64,000 nt of DNA from an uncultured Acetobacteraceae bacterium (GCA_946476985.1 CAMKWS010000001.1:62001-126000); one strand, 5' to 3'; positions 9,510 through 18,717 are shown, counted from the first letter of the stretch. Notes: generated by a model from the sequence alone, not told the origin. Numbers and translations are program-made.

Positions 9510-11396
9510 TTGACCTCTGATCAAGCGCAATCTGGCACGAGCTTTTCTAACCCAATAGATCACTTTGCCCGTTATATAGGAGAAACTCCAGAGACCGTTT
9601 TACATAAGGTCTTTGGTTTCCCTGCATTTAGGGGGCTGCAAGATGCTGCTGTAAATGCGGTAATGAATGGAGAGGACACGCTCGTCCTCATGCCTACAGG
9701 AGGAGGCAAAAGCCTTTGCTATCAAGTCCCTGCAATATGCCGTAAGGGGGTAGGATTAGTCATTTCTCCACTCATTGCCTTGATGGAAGATCAAGTTGCT
9801 GGATTGCGCCAATTGGGGGTACGAGCTGCGGCTCTCCATTCTGAAATGGAGTATAATGATCAGCTTACCATCAGAGAGGACCTGCTCTGTGGGCAACTCG
9901 ACCTCCTGTATATTTCGCCTGAAAGATTACTCTCAGCTTACAGCCTAAATCTCTTACGACAATGTCCACTATCGCTTATCGCTATTGATGAAGCGCATTG
10001 TGTATCTGCATGGGGGCATGATTTTCGGCCTGAATATCGAGAGCTGGCTAATTTACGGCAAATATTCCCTAATGTTCCACGCATTGCTCTTACAGCTACG
10101 GCAGATCCTCGCACGCGTAACGATATTCTATCAGCATTAGATATGCCCACAGCTCATGTGTTGATGGGTAGTTTTCATCGCAGTAATTTATTTCTGCAAG
10201 TCCAACCCAAGATCTCTGAAACCACCCAAGTTATTAACGCCCTAAAACGACATATGGGGCATGGAGCCGCAATCGTATATTGCGGTAGCCGCAAAAAAAC
10301 AGAGAAGCTAGCCGCCCATTTAAGAGGGAAGGGCTATACAGCCTTTGCCTTCCACGCAGGCCTGGCACCTGCAGAGAAAAAGAATGTCCTCACGCGGTTT
10401 CGCTCAGGGGAACCCATGGTTGTTGCTGCAACAATTGCTTTTGGAATGGGGATAGATCGTCCAGATGTGCGAGCTGTTATCCATCTTGATATGCCGACCT
10501 CGCCAGAGGGCTATTATCAGCAAATTGGGCGTGCTGGTCGAGATGGCGAACATTCACACACACTCTTACTTCATAACGGGGAAGGTATTGCTCGTGCTCG
10601 GTATTGGTTAGAGGAATCCCAAGCTCCAGATACTGAAAAACGTGCCATGCAAGGGCGGCTTGAGAGTATGATCTCTTTTACAGAGACAACGGGTTGCCGA
10701 ACTCAGGCCATTCTTGCTTGCTTTGGTGAAGACTTTCATGAACCTTGCGGCCACTGTGATAACTGTCTTCACCCACCGTTTACCTTTGATGCAACAGAAG
10801 CTGCGCAGAAGGTTCTTTCCACTGTTTATCGCACTGGTGAACGTTTTGGAGCAGTCTTATTGACAGCCGTCTTAAAAGGTAAAATGACCGACACGGTTGA
10901 AAAACACGCTCTTCAGCATTTGTCTGTCTTTGGAATTGGAAAAGATAAAACAGAAAGCTGGTGGCGTATGGTTATTCGACAACTTATTGCCCGTGGCGCC
11001 ATCGGTATGACGGGTGAGCATGGAGGCCTTGGCTTAAGACGGGACACAGCACGGCCTATTCTGCGAGGTGATGTTCCCGTTTCATTAAGAGATGATGCTC
11101 CTATACAAGCCTTATCAGCCTCAAATAAAATCAAAAAAGATAATGATGAAGAAGAGTTATCGGAGAGAGAATACCGCGCTTTCTTAGCGTTAAAAATGTG
11201 GCGAAGAGAAGAGGCATACACACAAGAGATACCGCCTTATATCATTTTCCGAGATGCAACATTGAAAGATATCGTCCGGGTTTATCCAGCCGATGTGCGT
11301 GAGTTAGGAGAAGTACGTGGAGTAGGGCAGAGCAAGTTGGAACGTTACGGAGAGGATGTTATTCGGATCTTACAGGATGAATATAAAAAAGGCTGA
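9510..11396 (+). CDS. recQ: ATP-dependent DNA helicase RecQ
   Basis: A 3'-5' superfamily 2 DNA helicase for recombination and fork repair. The 628-residue protein has Walker A PTGGGKS (about 61-67), DEAH box (about 160-163), the RecQ motif QQIGRAGRDG, a zinc-binding RQC region (CRTQAILACFG...CGHCDNC, about 395-420), a winged helix, and a C-terminal HRDC domain (about 545-625). The start is a TTG at 9510 preceded by GAAGAGAAAG; the nearby ATG at 9491 is out of frame. Length is normal for RecQ. Confidence 0.95.
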   Translation: MTSDQAQSGTSFSNPIDHFARYIGETPETVLHKVFGFPAFRGLQDAAVNAVMNGEDTLVLMPTGGGKSLCYQVPAICRKGVGLVISPLIALMEDQVAGLRQLGVRAAALHSEMEYNDQLTIREDLLCGQLDLLYISPERLLSAYSLNLLRQCPLSLIAIDEAHCVSAWGHDFRPEYRELANLRQIFPNVPRIALTATADPRTRNDILSALDMPTAHVLMGSFHRSNLFLQVQPKISETTQVINALKRHMGHGAAIVYCGSRKKTEKLAAHLRGKGYTAFAFHAGLAPAEKKNVLTRFRSGEPMVVAATIAFGMGIDRPDVRAVIHLDMPTSPEGYYQQIGRAGRDGEHSHTLLLHNGEGIARARYWLEESQAPDTEKRAMQGRLESMISFTETTGCRTQAILACFGEDFHEPCGHCDNCLHPPFTFDATEAAQKVLSTVYRTGERFGAVLLTAVLKGKMTDTVEKHALQHLSVFGIGKDKTESWWRMVIRQLIARGAIGMTGEHGGLGLRRDTARPILRGDVPVSLRDDAPIQALSASNKIKKDNDEEELSEREYRAFLALKMWRREEAYTQEIPPYIIFRDATLKDIVRVYPADVRELGEVRGVGQSKLERYGEDVIRILQDEYKKG

Positions 11397-11418
11397 GACA
11401 ACATACTGCCCCAGCCTT
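11389..11418 (-). terminator. Rho-independent terminator of the PCuAC-like gene
   Basis: AAGGCTG and CAGCCTT form a 7-bp stem between convergent recQ and the PCuAC-like gene. On the minus strand the stem is followed by TTTTTTATATT, a good T tract. It overlaps the last codons of recQ and may work weakly in the other direction. Confidence 0.65.
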
Positions 11419-11448
11419 AATGATAATTTTATAAAATGATATTTGGCC

Positions 11449-11928
11449 CTATGGCTGCTCGTGCGGTTCGGGAATACTGGGGAGCATAGCAAAAGAAGCT
11501 GTAACATCTCCAACATCTTGAAAATGAAACGTAAAAGGTACATCGCCTCCTGGTTGGAAATCAGCTTTAAATCCCTGGCAAATGAGGTGATACCCCCCCA
11601 TAGGAAAAACTAATGTACCATCATGAGGGACGGCCATTCTCTGAAAGATATCCTCCACAGCGTGGATACTTTGAAGAGCCACCTGGCTGTTACGATTAGA
11701 GATCACAGATTGGCACGCTGGAGAAGATACTCCACGGAGCAATACGTCAGAAGAGTTATAGTTACTCAGTGTAAATGTTCCATAAGCGAGGCTAGCTCCT
11801 TGGTACCCAACGTGAAGGGTAGCGTTATTCACCTCAATTGCATGGGATGTTGGAGGGGTTTGCCCCATAGCTATGCCCACACTGCCAATAACTACAGCAG
11901 CTAGTGCTAATATGCGATGAACGCGCAT
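11449..11928 (-). CDS. Periplasmic PCuAC-like copper chaperone with altered ligand motif
   Basis: The 159-residue protein has a clear Sec signal peptide (MRVHRILALAAVVIGSVGIAMG, cleavage near AMG-Q) and a beta-rich domain resembling PCuAC copper chaperones, which deliver Cu(I) to cytochrome oxidase. The telling C-terminal part is GGYHLICQGFK...GGDVPFTFHF, aligning with the family pattern GGYHLMLMGLK. The canonical H-x-M ligand pair becomes H-L-I-C, and a second Cys lies upstream in SPACQS, so metal binding may differ. The tracked start is 7 codons earlier; the ATG at 11928 has an excellent ACGGGAGGTAAA ribosome binding site. Fold assignment is moderate. Confidence 0.65.
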   Translation of the reverse strand: MRVHRILALAAVVIGSVGIAMGQTPPTSHAIEVNNATLHVGYQGASLAYGTFTLSNYNSSDVLLRGVSSPACQSVISNRNSQVALQSIHAVEDIFQRMAVPHDGTLVFPMGGYHLICQGFKADFQPGGDVPFTFHFQDVGDVTASFAMLPSIPEPHEQP

Positions 11929-12118
11929 TTTACCTCCCGTGTTTCCCATAATCGAATGTCCATACTATGCCTAAATGTGTTTCTTTGCTTTGAGCTATGC
12001 AAAAACTTTAGCTGAAATTGAGAAAGAAAAAAACGCTGTATTCCTCAAAGCGATGCTTTCCGGTAAACTAGAGAATAGTTGAGGACGCAAACGCCTCATA
12101 TTTTTATTGGGATGGGCC

Positions 12119-12607
12119 ATGCATTGTCCTTTTTGTGGGAACCAAGAAACACAGGTTAAAGATAGCCGCTCAACAGAAGATGGTGCAGCTATTCGCCGCC
12201 GCCGTGTGTGTTGTGCTTGTGCACAACGTTTTACAACAATTGAGCGGGTACAGCTGCGTGAACTTACCGTGATCAAGTCAGATGGAAGACGAATCCCTTT
12301 CGATAGGGATAAATTAGCACGCTCCATCCGTCTTGCTCTGCGTAAGCGCCCAGTTGATGATGTTCGGCAAGAACGCCTGCTAAATGGCCTTGTCCGTCAA
12401 CTGGAATCTTCAGGTGACCAAGAGATCGCCTCAAAAAAAATCGGTGAGTTGGTCATGGACGCATTGCGTGAAGTTGATGGTGTAGCGTATGTCCGTTTTG
12501 CCAGTGTATATAAGGACTTTCGCGAGATTGAGGCTTTCTCAAAACTTCTTGTTGATATGAGTTCTTCCACTCCCGCATCTGATGCCCCCTCTCAGGAGAC
12601 CCCATGA
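12119..12607 (+). CDS. nrdR: Transcriptional repressor NrdR
   Basis: NrdR senses ATP/dATP and represses ribonucleotide reductase genes by binding NrdR boxes. The 162-residue protein begins with the zinc ribbon C3-P-F-C6 ... C31-C-A-C34, followed by an ATP-cone domain (about 49-139). The start is the ATG at 12119 (MHCPFCG), the invariant family N-terminus; the tracked TTG at 12107 adds four residues. The stop overlaps nusB by 4 bases. It is first in an nrdR-nusB-thiL unit, a common alphaproteobacterial arrangement. Confidence 0.96.
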   Translation: MHCPFCGNQETQVKDSRSTEDGAAIRRRRVCCACAQRFTTIERVQLRELTVIKSDGRRIPFDRDKLARSIRLALRKRPVDDVRQERLLNGLVRQLESSGDQEIASKKIGELVMDALREVDGVAYVRFASVYKDFREIEAFSKLLVDMSSSTPASDAPSQETP

Positions 12608-13077
12608 CTGAACCAACATCTACTCCTTCACGCAAGCGTGCTAGAACGATCGCTCGTGTTGCGGCCACGCAAGCTCTTTTTCAGTGTGAGCAAAGCGGCA
12701 CCAGCCCTGAGACGGTTCTTAAAGAGTTCATTCGCCACAGACATATTGCGCCAACAGCCCAATTTGAAGATGGTCATATCCCTGATGCGGATCTCACATT
12801 ACTGGAAGAGATTGTACGAAATTCCGTACGGAAGCAGGATGAAATTGATAAGAATCTGGTCGCATTGCTACCTGAGAGCTGGCCTTTAGAGCGTATTGAC
12901 CCCGTTTTGCGGGCGTTACTACGGGCTGCCCTGGGTGAAATGATGGGTGATCTTCCCACGCAAATCGCAATTAATGAATATCTTGACGTAGCTCATGGCT
13001 TCTTCAGTGGAGATGAGCCTCGTATGGTGAATGGTATTCTTGATCAATTCGCACAGCAACGAACAAAATCTGCCTAA
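12604..13077 (+). CDS. nusB: Transcription antitermination factor NusB
   Basis: NusB binds boxA RNA with S10 (NusE) in the rRNA antitermination complex. The 157-residue all-helical protein shows the family features [10 protein letters not shown] near the N-terminus and [18 protein letters not shown] plus [12 protein letters not shown] in the C-terminal half. It is translationally coupled to nrdR through ATGA and followed by thiL after 15 bases. Confidence 0.95.
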   Translation: MTEPTSTPSRKRARTIARVAATQALFQCEQSGTSPETVLKEFIRHRHIAPTAQFEDGHIPDADLTLLEEIVRNSVRKQDEIDKNLVALLPESWPLERIDPVLRALLRAALGEMMGDLPTQIAINEYLDVAHGFFSGDEPRMVNGILDQFAQQRTKSA

Positions 13078-13092
13078 AAGAAAGACATTCTT

Positions 13093-14037
13093 ATGGGAGA
13101 GTTTGACTTTATAGCCCGGCATTTTCGCCCTCTTGCAGGTGAGGGGGCAATGGAATTGCGGAATGATGGTGCCATTCTCTCCCTTTCTGCAGGGCAGGAG
13201 CTCGTTCTATCAAGTGATACAATGGTGGAGAATCTTCATTTTCTGCCAGATGACCCTCCTGAAACGGTTGCGCAGAAACTACTACGCTGCAATCTCTCGG
13301 ATCTCGCAGCCATGGGAGCTAAACCTTACAGATACATGCTCAATGTGAGTGTACCCCCTGGCCGGCATTACGATGATTCATGGTTTGGCCGCTTTGCATC
13401 GGGGCTACAGGCTGACCAAAATATGTTTGGTCTCTCTTTATTGGGCGGAGATACAACTGGAAGTCCTAAAGGCCTCACACTTACTCTCACTATTCTAGGA
13501 ACGGTCCCTAAAGGGCAGGCCCTGCGCAGAGATACAGCTAAAGAAGGGGATAGTGTCTGGGTTACTGGTAGTCTTGGTAAAGCAGCGCTTGGCCTACAAG
13601 CACGGAAAAACAGACTTGATGATCCAGATGGTACGCTAACCCAAGCTTATCGGGTTCCCACACCTCGTGTTGGTTTATCTTTATATGGGATTGTGAACGC
13701 GGCGATGGATATATCGGACGGTCTGCTGCAAGATTCCGGTCATATTGCCGAAGAATCCCATGTATCCATTACGTTATATGAAAGTCTTTTGCCCTTTTCT
13801 CCAGCAGTAAGACGGCATCTAGAACAATGGCGTGAGACAATTCTACTGGGCGGAGATGACTACGAGATTCTGCTCACATGCAAGGCTGAGCGTGAAGACG
13901 ACCTACAAAAGCACTGCCAATTAAACAACGTTGCCGTTACAAAGATTGGAATGGTTACGGCGGGTAGAGGCGTTACAATGCTAGATACCAATCAGCAACC
14001 TATCTCATTCTCTAGAACAGGTTGGCAACATTTCTGA
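13093..14037 (+). CDS. thiL: Thiamine-monophosphate kinase ThiL
   Basis: ThiL phosphorylates thiamine monophosphate to the cofactor TPP, completing the pathway encoded at 54.3-60.6 kb. The 314-residue protein opens with the ThiL pattern GEFDFIARHF, and carries SSDTMVENLHF, the metal-binding NLSDLAAMGAKP, LLGGDTTGS, and the C-terminal MDISDGLLQDSGHIA and LGGDDYEIL motifs. All key acidic residues are present. It is last in the nrdR-nusB-thiL operon and has no TPP riboswitch of its own. Confidence 0.95.
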   Translation: MGEFDFIARHFRPLAGEGAMELRNDGAILSLSAGQELVLSSDTMVENLHFLPDDPPETVAQKLLRCNLSDLAAMGAKPYRYMLNVSVPPGRHYDDSWFGRFASGLQADQNMFGLSLLGGDTTGSPKGLTLTLTILGTVPKGQALRRDTAKEGDSVWVTGSLGKAALGLQARKNRLDDPDGTLTQAYRVPTPRVGLSLYGIVNAAMDISDGLLQDSGHIAEESHVSITLYESLLPFSPAVRRHLEQWRETILLGGDDYEILLTCKAEREDDLQKHCQLNNVAVTKIGMVTAGRGVTMLDTNQQPISFSRTGWQHF

Positions 14038-14071
14038 GTGTAGGAGAGAATATCATTCCTCCCACACTCAG
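14034..14071. terminator. Stem-loop between thiL and the convergent YghO-like gene
   Basis: CTGAGTGTAGGAG and CTCCCACACTCAG pair over 13 positions with one A-C mismatch on plus and a G-U pair on minus, loop of about 12. The thiL stop codon lies in the 5' arm. No strong T tract follows on either side, so it may be a transcript-end structure rather than a classic terminator. Confidence 0.5.
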
Positions 14072-14116
14072 CTTAGTCTAAATACGACACATTAACTCAG
14101 ATTAACTGCCTGTTTC

Positions 14117-15295
14117 TTATTCAGAGAGATGCTTCTCATATAAACGATGTGTTTTATGAGGATGAGGCACTAAAGATTCTGCCAGATTACGCATTCCTAC
14201 GTCATTCTCTAAAACCCAGCCCAGCTCAACCCATTTATAAGGCAATGAACGGCCACGGCGCATAAGCTCTACGATAGCAAATGACGGAAGTAGAGAGCCC
14301 ATCATTGTGCCGCGCAGCTTGCTCGTTACTCCAAGTAAAATCACACGTGCTGAACGGAACTTATGCGTTAACAAGCGATACCCAAGCTTTGCCCAACCCA
14401 ATGGAGATGGATTGCCGCCTAAATCCCCAGCAATGTCATAGAGATTGGGCAAGACCATTGCCATGGCAACAGGCTCACCATTTTGGTCAATTTGCACATA
14501 ATGTTCAGGACGCAATAACGGCTTGATTTGCTCAATCATGGCGACCATTTCATAATCTTGCATCGGCACAAAATTATATTTGTGAGACCATGCATCATTA
14601 TAGAGCTTCCGCAGTACCTCACCTTGGGCTGCAATCTCTTTCTTAGAGAGAGAACGGGTCGTGATACTACTCAAGCGTCCTTCGCCCAGTTTTAAGTTGC
14701 CGGGAACCTTGAAGCGTTCTTCCACATTATCATCAAGCTCGAGACGGTAGCTGAGCAAATCTTGCGTCTTTGTATAGCCTGCTTTGCGAATCAGCTCATC
14801 CAGACCTTTGGGGTGCCACGGAATCGCAATCGTTGGCTGTGACAATTGTCCATCAACCATAGTCCCTGTTTCTGCATTACCGCTAAGAGTAACAGGGCCT
14901 CGAACATAATGAATTTGCCGTTGTTTAAGCCAATCTTCCGCAGCTTTTAAGAGGGCAGAAACAATAGAAGGTTCGGGCAAAGAATCTAATGCACCAAATT
15001 GCCCAATTCTTTCTTTCCAATGCTCAATCGCTTTGTGATCAATGATCGCTGCGATTCGCCCGACAGGGTTTCCGTTACGCCATGCTAAAAAATATTGAAT
15101 ATCCGCATGCCTAAAAATAGGGGACGTTTTCGGGTCAAGAAGGTGCTTTTGCTCCATATCCAAAGGAGGCACAAAGCCTTCCATCCCCTTATAAATACGG
15201 CGGGGAAGAGTAATAAACCGACGCAAATCACCTATTTTCGTGACAGGTCGGACATCAACTACATCAGAATTAAAGTTTGGCGTTTCGCATTGCAT
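14117..15295 (-). CDS. YghO-like protein, GNAT-related fold
   Basis: The 392-residue cytosolic protein contains the pattern FVPPLDMEQKHLLDP ... FLAWRNGNPVGRIAAIID (about 42-100), typical of the YghO family, which is distantly related to GNAT N-acyltransferases; VGRIAAI resembles the acetyl-CoA-binding motif A. Some database relatives are labelled dATP pyrophosphohydrolase, with no support visible here. Substrate is unknown. It starts at an ATG 61 bases from the divergent SDR gene; GGAG lies 12 bases upstream of the start. Confidence 0.7.
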   Translation of the reverse strand: MQCETPNFNSDVVDVRPVTKIGDLRRFITLPRRIYKGMEGFVPPLDMEQKHLLDPKTSPIFRHADIQYFLAWRNGNPVGRIAAIIDHKAIEHWKERIGQFGALDSLPEPSIVSALLKAAEDWLKQRQIHYVRGPVTLSGNAETGTMVDGQLSQPTIAIPWHPKGLDELIRKAGYTKTQDLLSYRLELDDNVEERFKVPGNLKLGEGRLSSITTRSLSKKEIAAQGEVLRKLYNDAWSHKYNFVPMQDYEMVAMIEQIKPLLRPEHYVQIDQNGEPVAMAMVLPNLYDIAGDLGGNPSPLGWAKLGYRLLTHKFRSARVILLGVTSKLRGTMMGSLLPSFAIVELMRRGRSLPYKWVELGWVLENDVGMRNLAESLVPHPHKTHRLYEKHLSE

Positions 15296-15356
15296 AAAGG
15301 AGGCTATACTCCTACATGAGCTTTCCGGCTAGAGGGCAAAAAATGAAAGGGCTTCC

Positions 15357-16163
15357 ATGTCCAAACTTAACGACAACTCTTCAACACCTAAACACCACAT
15401 TCTAATCACAGGCGCCTCAAGCGGTATTGGTGCTGCCCTTGCGGAGTTTTATGCGCGCCCCAATATCCATTTGACACTCTGGGGACGTAGTGAAGAGCGT
15501 TTAGAAAAAACAGCTGAAACTGTCCGCGCAAAAGGAGCAACTGTCGCTACCTTCAGCATAGACATCACAAATGCTGAAAGCGCAATTGAAGCTTTACGCA
15601 AAGCTGACGATGAAGCACCTGTGGATATGCTGATTCTCTCTGCTGGTATGGCAGATATTCGCCCACAAAACGCTTTGGCAGAAGCAACAGACACCGTGTT
15701 GAAGATGTCTATGGTAAATTTTGCAACTCCTGTAGCCATGGCAACAGAAATGGCAGGACGTATGGCAGAGCGTAAAAGTGGCCATATTGCACTTATGGGC
15801 TCAGTTGCATCCTTCCATGATCTGCCATTAGCAACAGTCTATAGCGGGTCTAAGGCAGGGATTGGCCGTTTCAGCACGGCTTTACGTGCAGCGATGACAC
15901 CTCATAATGTAAAGATTACCCTCATCGTGCCTGGCTTTATTGATACACCTATGAGCCAGCGCCTTGAAGGTGAGCAAGCTTTTCTTGTTCCGGTTGATAA
16001 GGCCGCTCGTAAGATTGCTAGAGCGATTAATTCTGGCCGCGGGGTTTTAGTGTTCCCATGGGTCTTCCAATTGACCCGCCTGTTGGAAGCTGTGCTTCCT
16101 CGTGCTCTTGCACACAAGATCCTGCGTCGTCTTGAAATTATGCAACACCCGCCCGCTGCGTAA
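15357..16163 (+). CDS. Short-chain dehydrogenase/reductase (SDR)
   Basis: The 268-residue protein is a classical SDR. The NAD(P) motif TGASSGIG spans 18-25, LSAGMAD replaces the usual NNAG stabilising motif, and the catalytic YSGSK is at 162-166 with a preceding GSVAS serine. The C-terminal region IVPGFIDTPM is typical of keto-reductases acting on acyl or sugar substrates. A hydrophobic C-terminal segment (VLVFPWVFQLTRLLEAVLP) suggests membrane association. Substrate is not determinable. Confidence 0.88.
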   Translation: MSKLNDNSSTPKHHILITGASSGIGAALAEFYARPNIHLTLWGRSEERLEKTAETVRAKGATVATFSIDITNAESAIEALRKADDEAPVDMLILSAGMADIRPQNALAEATDTVLKMSMVNFATPVAMATEMAGRMAERKSGHIALMGSVASFHDLPLATVYSGSKAGIGRFSTALRAAMTPHNVKITLIVPGFIDTPMSQRLEGEQAFLVPVDKAARKIARAINSGRGVLVFPWVFQLTRLLEAVLPRALAHKILRRLEIMQHPPAA

Positions 16164-16199
16164 TTTAATTATCACAGCTATATGGTTTCTCTGTTTTTG

Positions 16200-16231
16200 C
16201 TTTCTTGTTTGAAGGGTTTAAAGCAAGAAAG
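16200..16231. other. Inverted repeat downstream of the SDR gene
   Basis: CTTTCTTG and CAAGAAAG form a perfect 8-bp stem between the SDR gene and glk. No T tract follows on either strand, so intrinsic termination is uncertain. Confidence 0.35.
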
Positions 16232-16314
16232 TAATTACAGAGTAGCAATTAGATGCTTGCGAGCTTAACTGTGTCGTGGGAAAAGTGGACATTGCTTAGT
16301 GAAGGAAGAGCGCT

Positions 16315-17307
16315 ATGAAAGAAATTGTTGCCGTTGATATCGGAGGTACCCACGCTCGGTTTGCAATTGCGTCTATCGAGAATGGGCATGTTGTTGAACT
16401 TGGTGAAGCAACAACCTTAAAATGTGCTGAACATGCATCTCTAGCTCTAGCATGGGAAGCATTTAGCCGGTCATTGGGGCGCCCTGTCCCACGTGAGGCG
16501 GGTATTGCGGTTGCCTGCCCTATCACTGGCGACATTCTCAAAATGACAAATAACCCATGGATCATTCAACCAACTCAGCTTGGTAAGCGCTTGCAACTGG
16601 ATGATTTTGCCCTGGTAAATGACTTCGGTGCGGTAGGGCACGCTGTAGCTCAGGTTGGTCCTGAATATATGCGCCATCTCTGCGGGCCGGATGTCGATCT
16701 GCCTGAAAAAGGTACCATCACTATTTTAGGGCCAGGAACAGGCCTCGGTGTAGCAACATTGCTTCGCGGAGAAGACGGTTATCACGTTATTGAGACGGAA
16801 GGTGGCCATGTTGATTTCTCCCCATTAGATGCTGTTGAAGATCATATCCTTGTTGCATTGCGAGACCGTTTCCGCCGTGTCTCTGTCGAGCGTATCGTCT
16901 CTGGCCCGGGGCTAACCAATCTTTATGAGGTGATTGCTGAGCTTCAAGATCGGCCAATAACCATTAAGGATAATCGTACACTATGGACAACAGCTATGGA
17001 GGGGAGTGATACCCTTGCGGCTGCTGCATTAGAACGTTTCTTCTTAAGCCTTGGGTCTGTCGCTGGTGATCTAGCACTAGCCCATGGTGCTCATGGTGTC
17101 GTTGTAGCTGGCGGTTTAGGCCAACGCTTGGCTGATATTCTACCTCACTCTGGATTTGCTGAACGCTTCCTTGCGAAAGGACGTTTTGAGACAATGATGA
17201 GTGAAATGCCGGTAAAAATTATTACACATCCGCAGCCCGGGCTTTATGGAGCTGCTGCTGCCTATGCCAGTAAAGACGCTCGCAAAGGCGCTACACAGCC
17301 TTCATAA
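16315..17307 (+). CDS. glk: Glucokinase
   Basis: Phosphorylates glucose to glucose-6-phosphate with ATP, feeding the pentose phosphate and Entner-Doudoroff routes used by acetic acid bacteria. The 330-residue protein belongs to the E. coli Glk family. It has the phosphate-binding VAVDIGGTHARFAIA at the N-terminus, the sugar-site NDFGAVGHAV, LGPGTGLGVA, and the EGGHVDF motif. Start is ATG 16315 behind GAAGGAAGAG. A strong terminator follows. Confidence 0.94.
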   Translation: MKEIVAVDIGGTHARFAIASIENGHVVELGEATTLKCAEHASLALAWEAFSRSLGRPVPREAGIAVACPITGDILKMTNNPWIIQPTQLGKRLQLDDFALVNDFGAVGHAVAQVGPEYMRHLCGPDVDLPEKGTITILGPGTGLGVATLLRGEDGYHVIETEGGHVDFSPLDAVEDHILVALRDRFRRVSVERIVSGPGLTNLYEVIAELQDRPITIKDNRTLWTTAMEGSDTLAAAALERFFLSLGSVAGDLALAHGAHGVVVAGGLGQRLADILPHSGFAERFLAKGRFETMMSEMPVKIITHPQPGLYGAAAAYASKDARKGATQPS

Positions 17308-17344
17308 AAAAAAGCATTTGCACTTATTAAAAAAAATAAGTGAT

Positions 17345-17379
17345 AATCCCAAGGAGTTTACAAAGCTCCTTGGGATTTT
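17345..17379 (+). terminator. Rho-independent terminator of glk
   Basis: AATCCCAAGGAG and CTCCTTGGGATT form a 12-bp stem with a 9-base loop followed by TTT. A smaller A/T-rich hairpin (CACTTATT...AATAAGTG) lies just upstream at about 17321-17343. Confidence 0.85.
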
Positions 17380-17444
17380 AAAGATTACCTTCATAATTTT
17401 GGGGAGAGCAGGCAAAGGCAATTCGCCGCTATGGGGTGATTGGA

Positions 17445-18122
17445 ATGATACGTTTTTCTCATTTAATCATGGCTGCCTGTATTACTCTCTCAGGATATTG
17501 TGGTGTTCAATCAGGAGAGACGACCTTTCATAAATTACACTCATTGCTACCTCCACCGCCGGTTATGACTTCAGAGCTCGGCAAGAGGGATGTGTTCATT
17601 TATCAAAATACAAGACATCTCATCGGAACAGCTCGGTGGAAGCAAGCTATCCATGATGCTCGGGTTGGCTATGATGGTACGATTGAAGACTTCTTGCAGG
17701 CGGGCCATATCTCACTGACACCTGTCGACCATATAAAACTCATACATCGTCTAAAAATTGTGCAGCAAATGGCACGCCACCATATGACTGTTGAAAAAAA
17801 TATTTGGAAACGCCGACGTCCTTTTGTGGATTACGGTGGAAGAAGTTGTGTTGTTGGTCGTCGGCGTTTTTTTCCAAGTTGGTCATATCCATCTGGGCAT
17901 ACCGTCCGCGCTTATAGTATTGCACTCACTCTTAGTGATATGTTCCCAGCGCATAGAACCGAACTCCTTCAAAAAGCTCATGATTTTTCTGAAAGTCGCA
18001 TCATATGCGGAATGCATTGGCAATCTGACGTTGAAGCAGGAACACAGCTCGCATATCTAATATTTGAAGCTCAAGAAGAAATGAAAAGAGAATTTTTACG
18101 ATCAAATAAATATATTCAATAA
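17445..18122 (+). CDS. Periplasmic class A acid phosphatase, PAP2 superfamily
   Basis: The 225-residue protein has a hydrophobic N-terminal export signal and the three-part PAP2 phosphatase signature: KNIWKRRRPF (KxxxxxxRP), SYPSGHT, and SRIICGMHWQSDVEAG (SRxxxxxHxxxD). The arrangement matches the class A non-specific acid phosphatases of the PhoN type. It probably removes phosphate from organic esters in the periplasm. The tracked GTG start at 17436 is three codons earlier than the ATG used here; neither has an outstanding ribosome binding site. It is the last ordinary gene before the accessory island. Confidence 0.86.
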   Translation: MIRFSHLIMAACITLSGYCGVQSGETTFHKLHSLLPPPPVMTSELGKRDVFIYQNTRHLIGTARWKQAIHDARVGYDGTIEDFLQAGHISLTPVDHIKLIHRLKIVQQMARHHMTVEKNIWKRRRPFVDYGGRSCVVGRRRFFPSWSYPSGHTVRAYSIALTLSDMFPAHRTELLQKAHDFSESRIICGMHWQSDVEAGTQLAYLIFEAQEEMKREFLRSNKYIQ

Positions 18123-18133
18123 GTTAATGTTCT

Positions 18134-18502
18134 TTAGAACAAGACTTTGAATCTATTAACTATATCAAAAAATATGTGGGGAGGTAGTGTTTCAATAAAT
18201 TTTGTTTGTCTTGCTCTAAAATCTAAAGAACGTGGATAACAGATAATCACGATACCTGTTGTTTTGAGAGGTTTCTCTAAAGGGACGCCTAATTTACTTC
18301 GACGTATAAAATTCCCATGATTTGTGATGGGTAGTACGGTTACTACACCGTTTAATAGTTGATTAAGTCCTGTTTGGGAAATCACCAGAACCGGGCGATA
18401 CCCTTTTTGCTCGTGTCCTGCCGTAGGGTTAAGATTAACCCAATAAAGATCTCCCTGCTTAATTACAGAGTCTCTCGGCCTTCCGATTGGCTGTTTAACC
18501 AT
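18134..18502 (-). CDS. PemK/MazF-family toxin, ChpB-like
   Basis: Toxin of a type II toxin-antitoxin pair; family members are sequence-specific mRNA endoribonucleases. The 122-residue protein shows the family beta-barrel pattern QGDLYWVNLNPTAGHEQKGYRPVLVIS, VLPITNHGNF and PRSLDFRARQTKF. It is closest in style to E. coli ChpB. The loop that reads CDQ or VNQ in better-known members is ICY here, so catalytic competence is not assured. The ATG at 18502 lies 40 bases inside the antitoxin gene, a tight coupling typical of such pairs. It borders the phage-derived island. Confidence 0.85.
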   Translation of the reverse strand: MVKQPIGRPRDSVIKQGDLYWVNLNPTAGHEQKGYRPVLVISQTGLNQLLNGVVTVLPITNHGNFIRRSKLGVPLEKPLKTTGIVIICYPRSLDFRARQTKFIETLPPHIFFDIVNRFKVLF

Positions 18503-18717
18503 GTCGCATCTTTCATTTTATCTGAAATGTCAGAGGGAGTGCCTTCTAGGAGTTCATCAAGCGTATAATCTGGAGCTGGTTTAGTGATGCTTAATCGATC
18601 ACCATCCACATGTACTCCGACTTGAGAACCAGCTTTAAGGCTTAGTTCTTTGAGATATTCTGCGGGAACTTCCATAACTACCGAAGAACCCATTTTCTTT
18701 AACTTGGCGATTTTCAT
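18463..18717 (-). CDS. AbrB/MazE-type antitoxin (PemI-like)
   Basis: The 84-residue antitoxin has an N-terminal swapped-hairpin AbrB DNA-binding domain (IAKLKKMGSSVVMEVPAEYLKELSL) and an acidic flexible tail (DELLEGTPSDISDKM) that would wrap the toxin. It is upstream of and overlaps the toxin gene. It probably autoregulates the operon. The tracked start uses a TTG four codons earlier; ATG 18717 follows GGAG at a 7-base spacing. Confidence 0.87.
   Translation of the reverse strand: MKIAKLKKMGSSVVMEVPAEYLKELSLKAGSQVGVHVDGDRLSITKPAPDYTLDELLEGTPSDISDKMKDATWLNSQSEGRETL

Noticed and set aside
16200-16231. Hairpin after the SDR gene as an intrinsic terminator
   Set aside because: No T tract follows on either strand; kept only as an inverted repeat.
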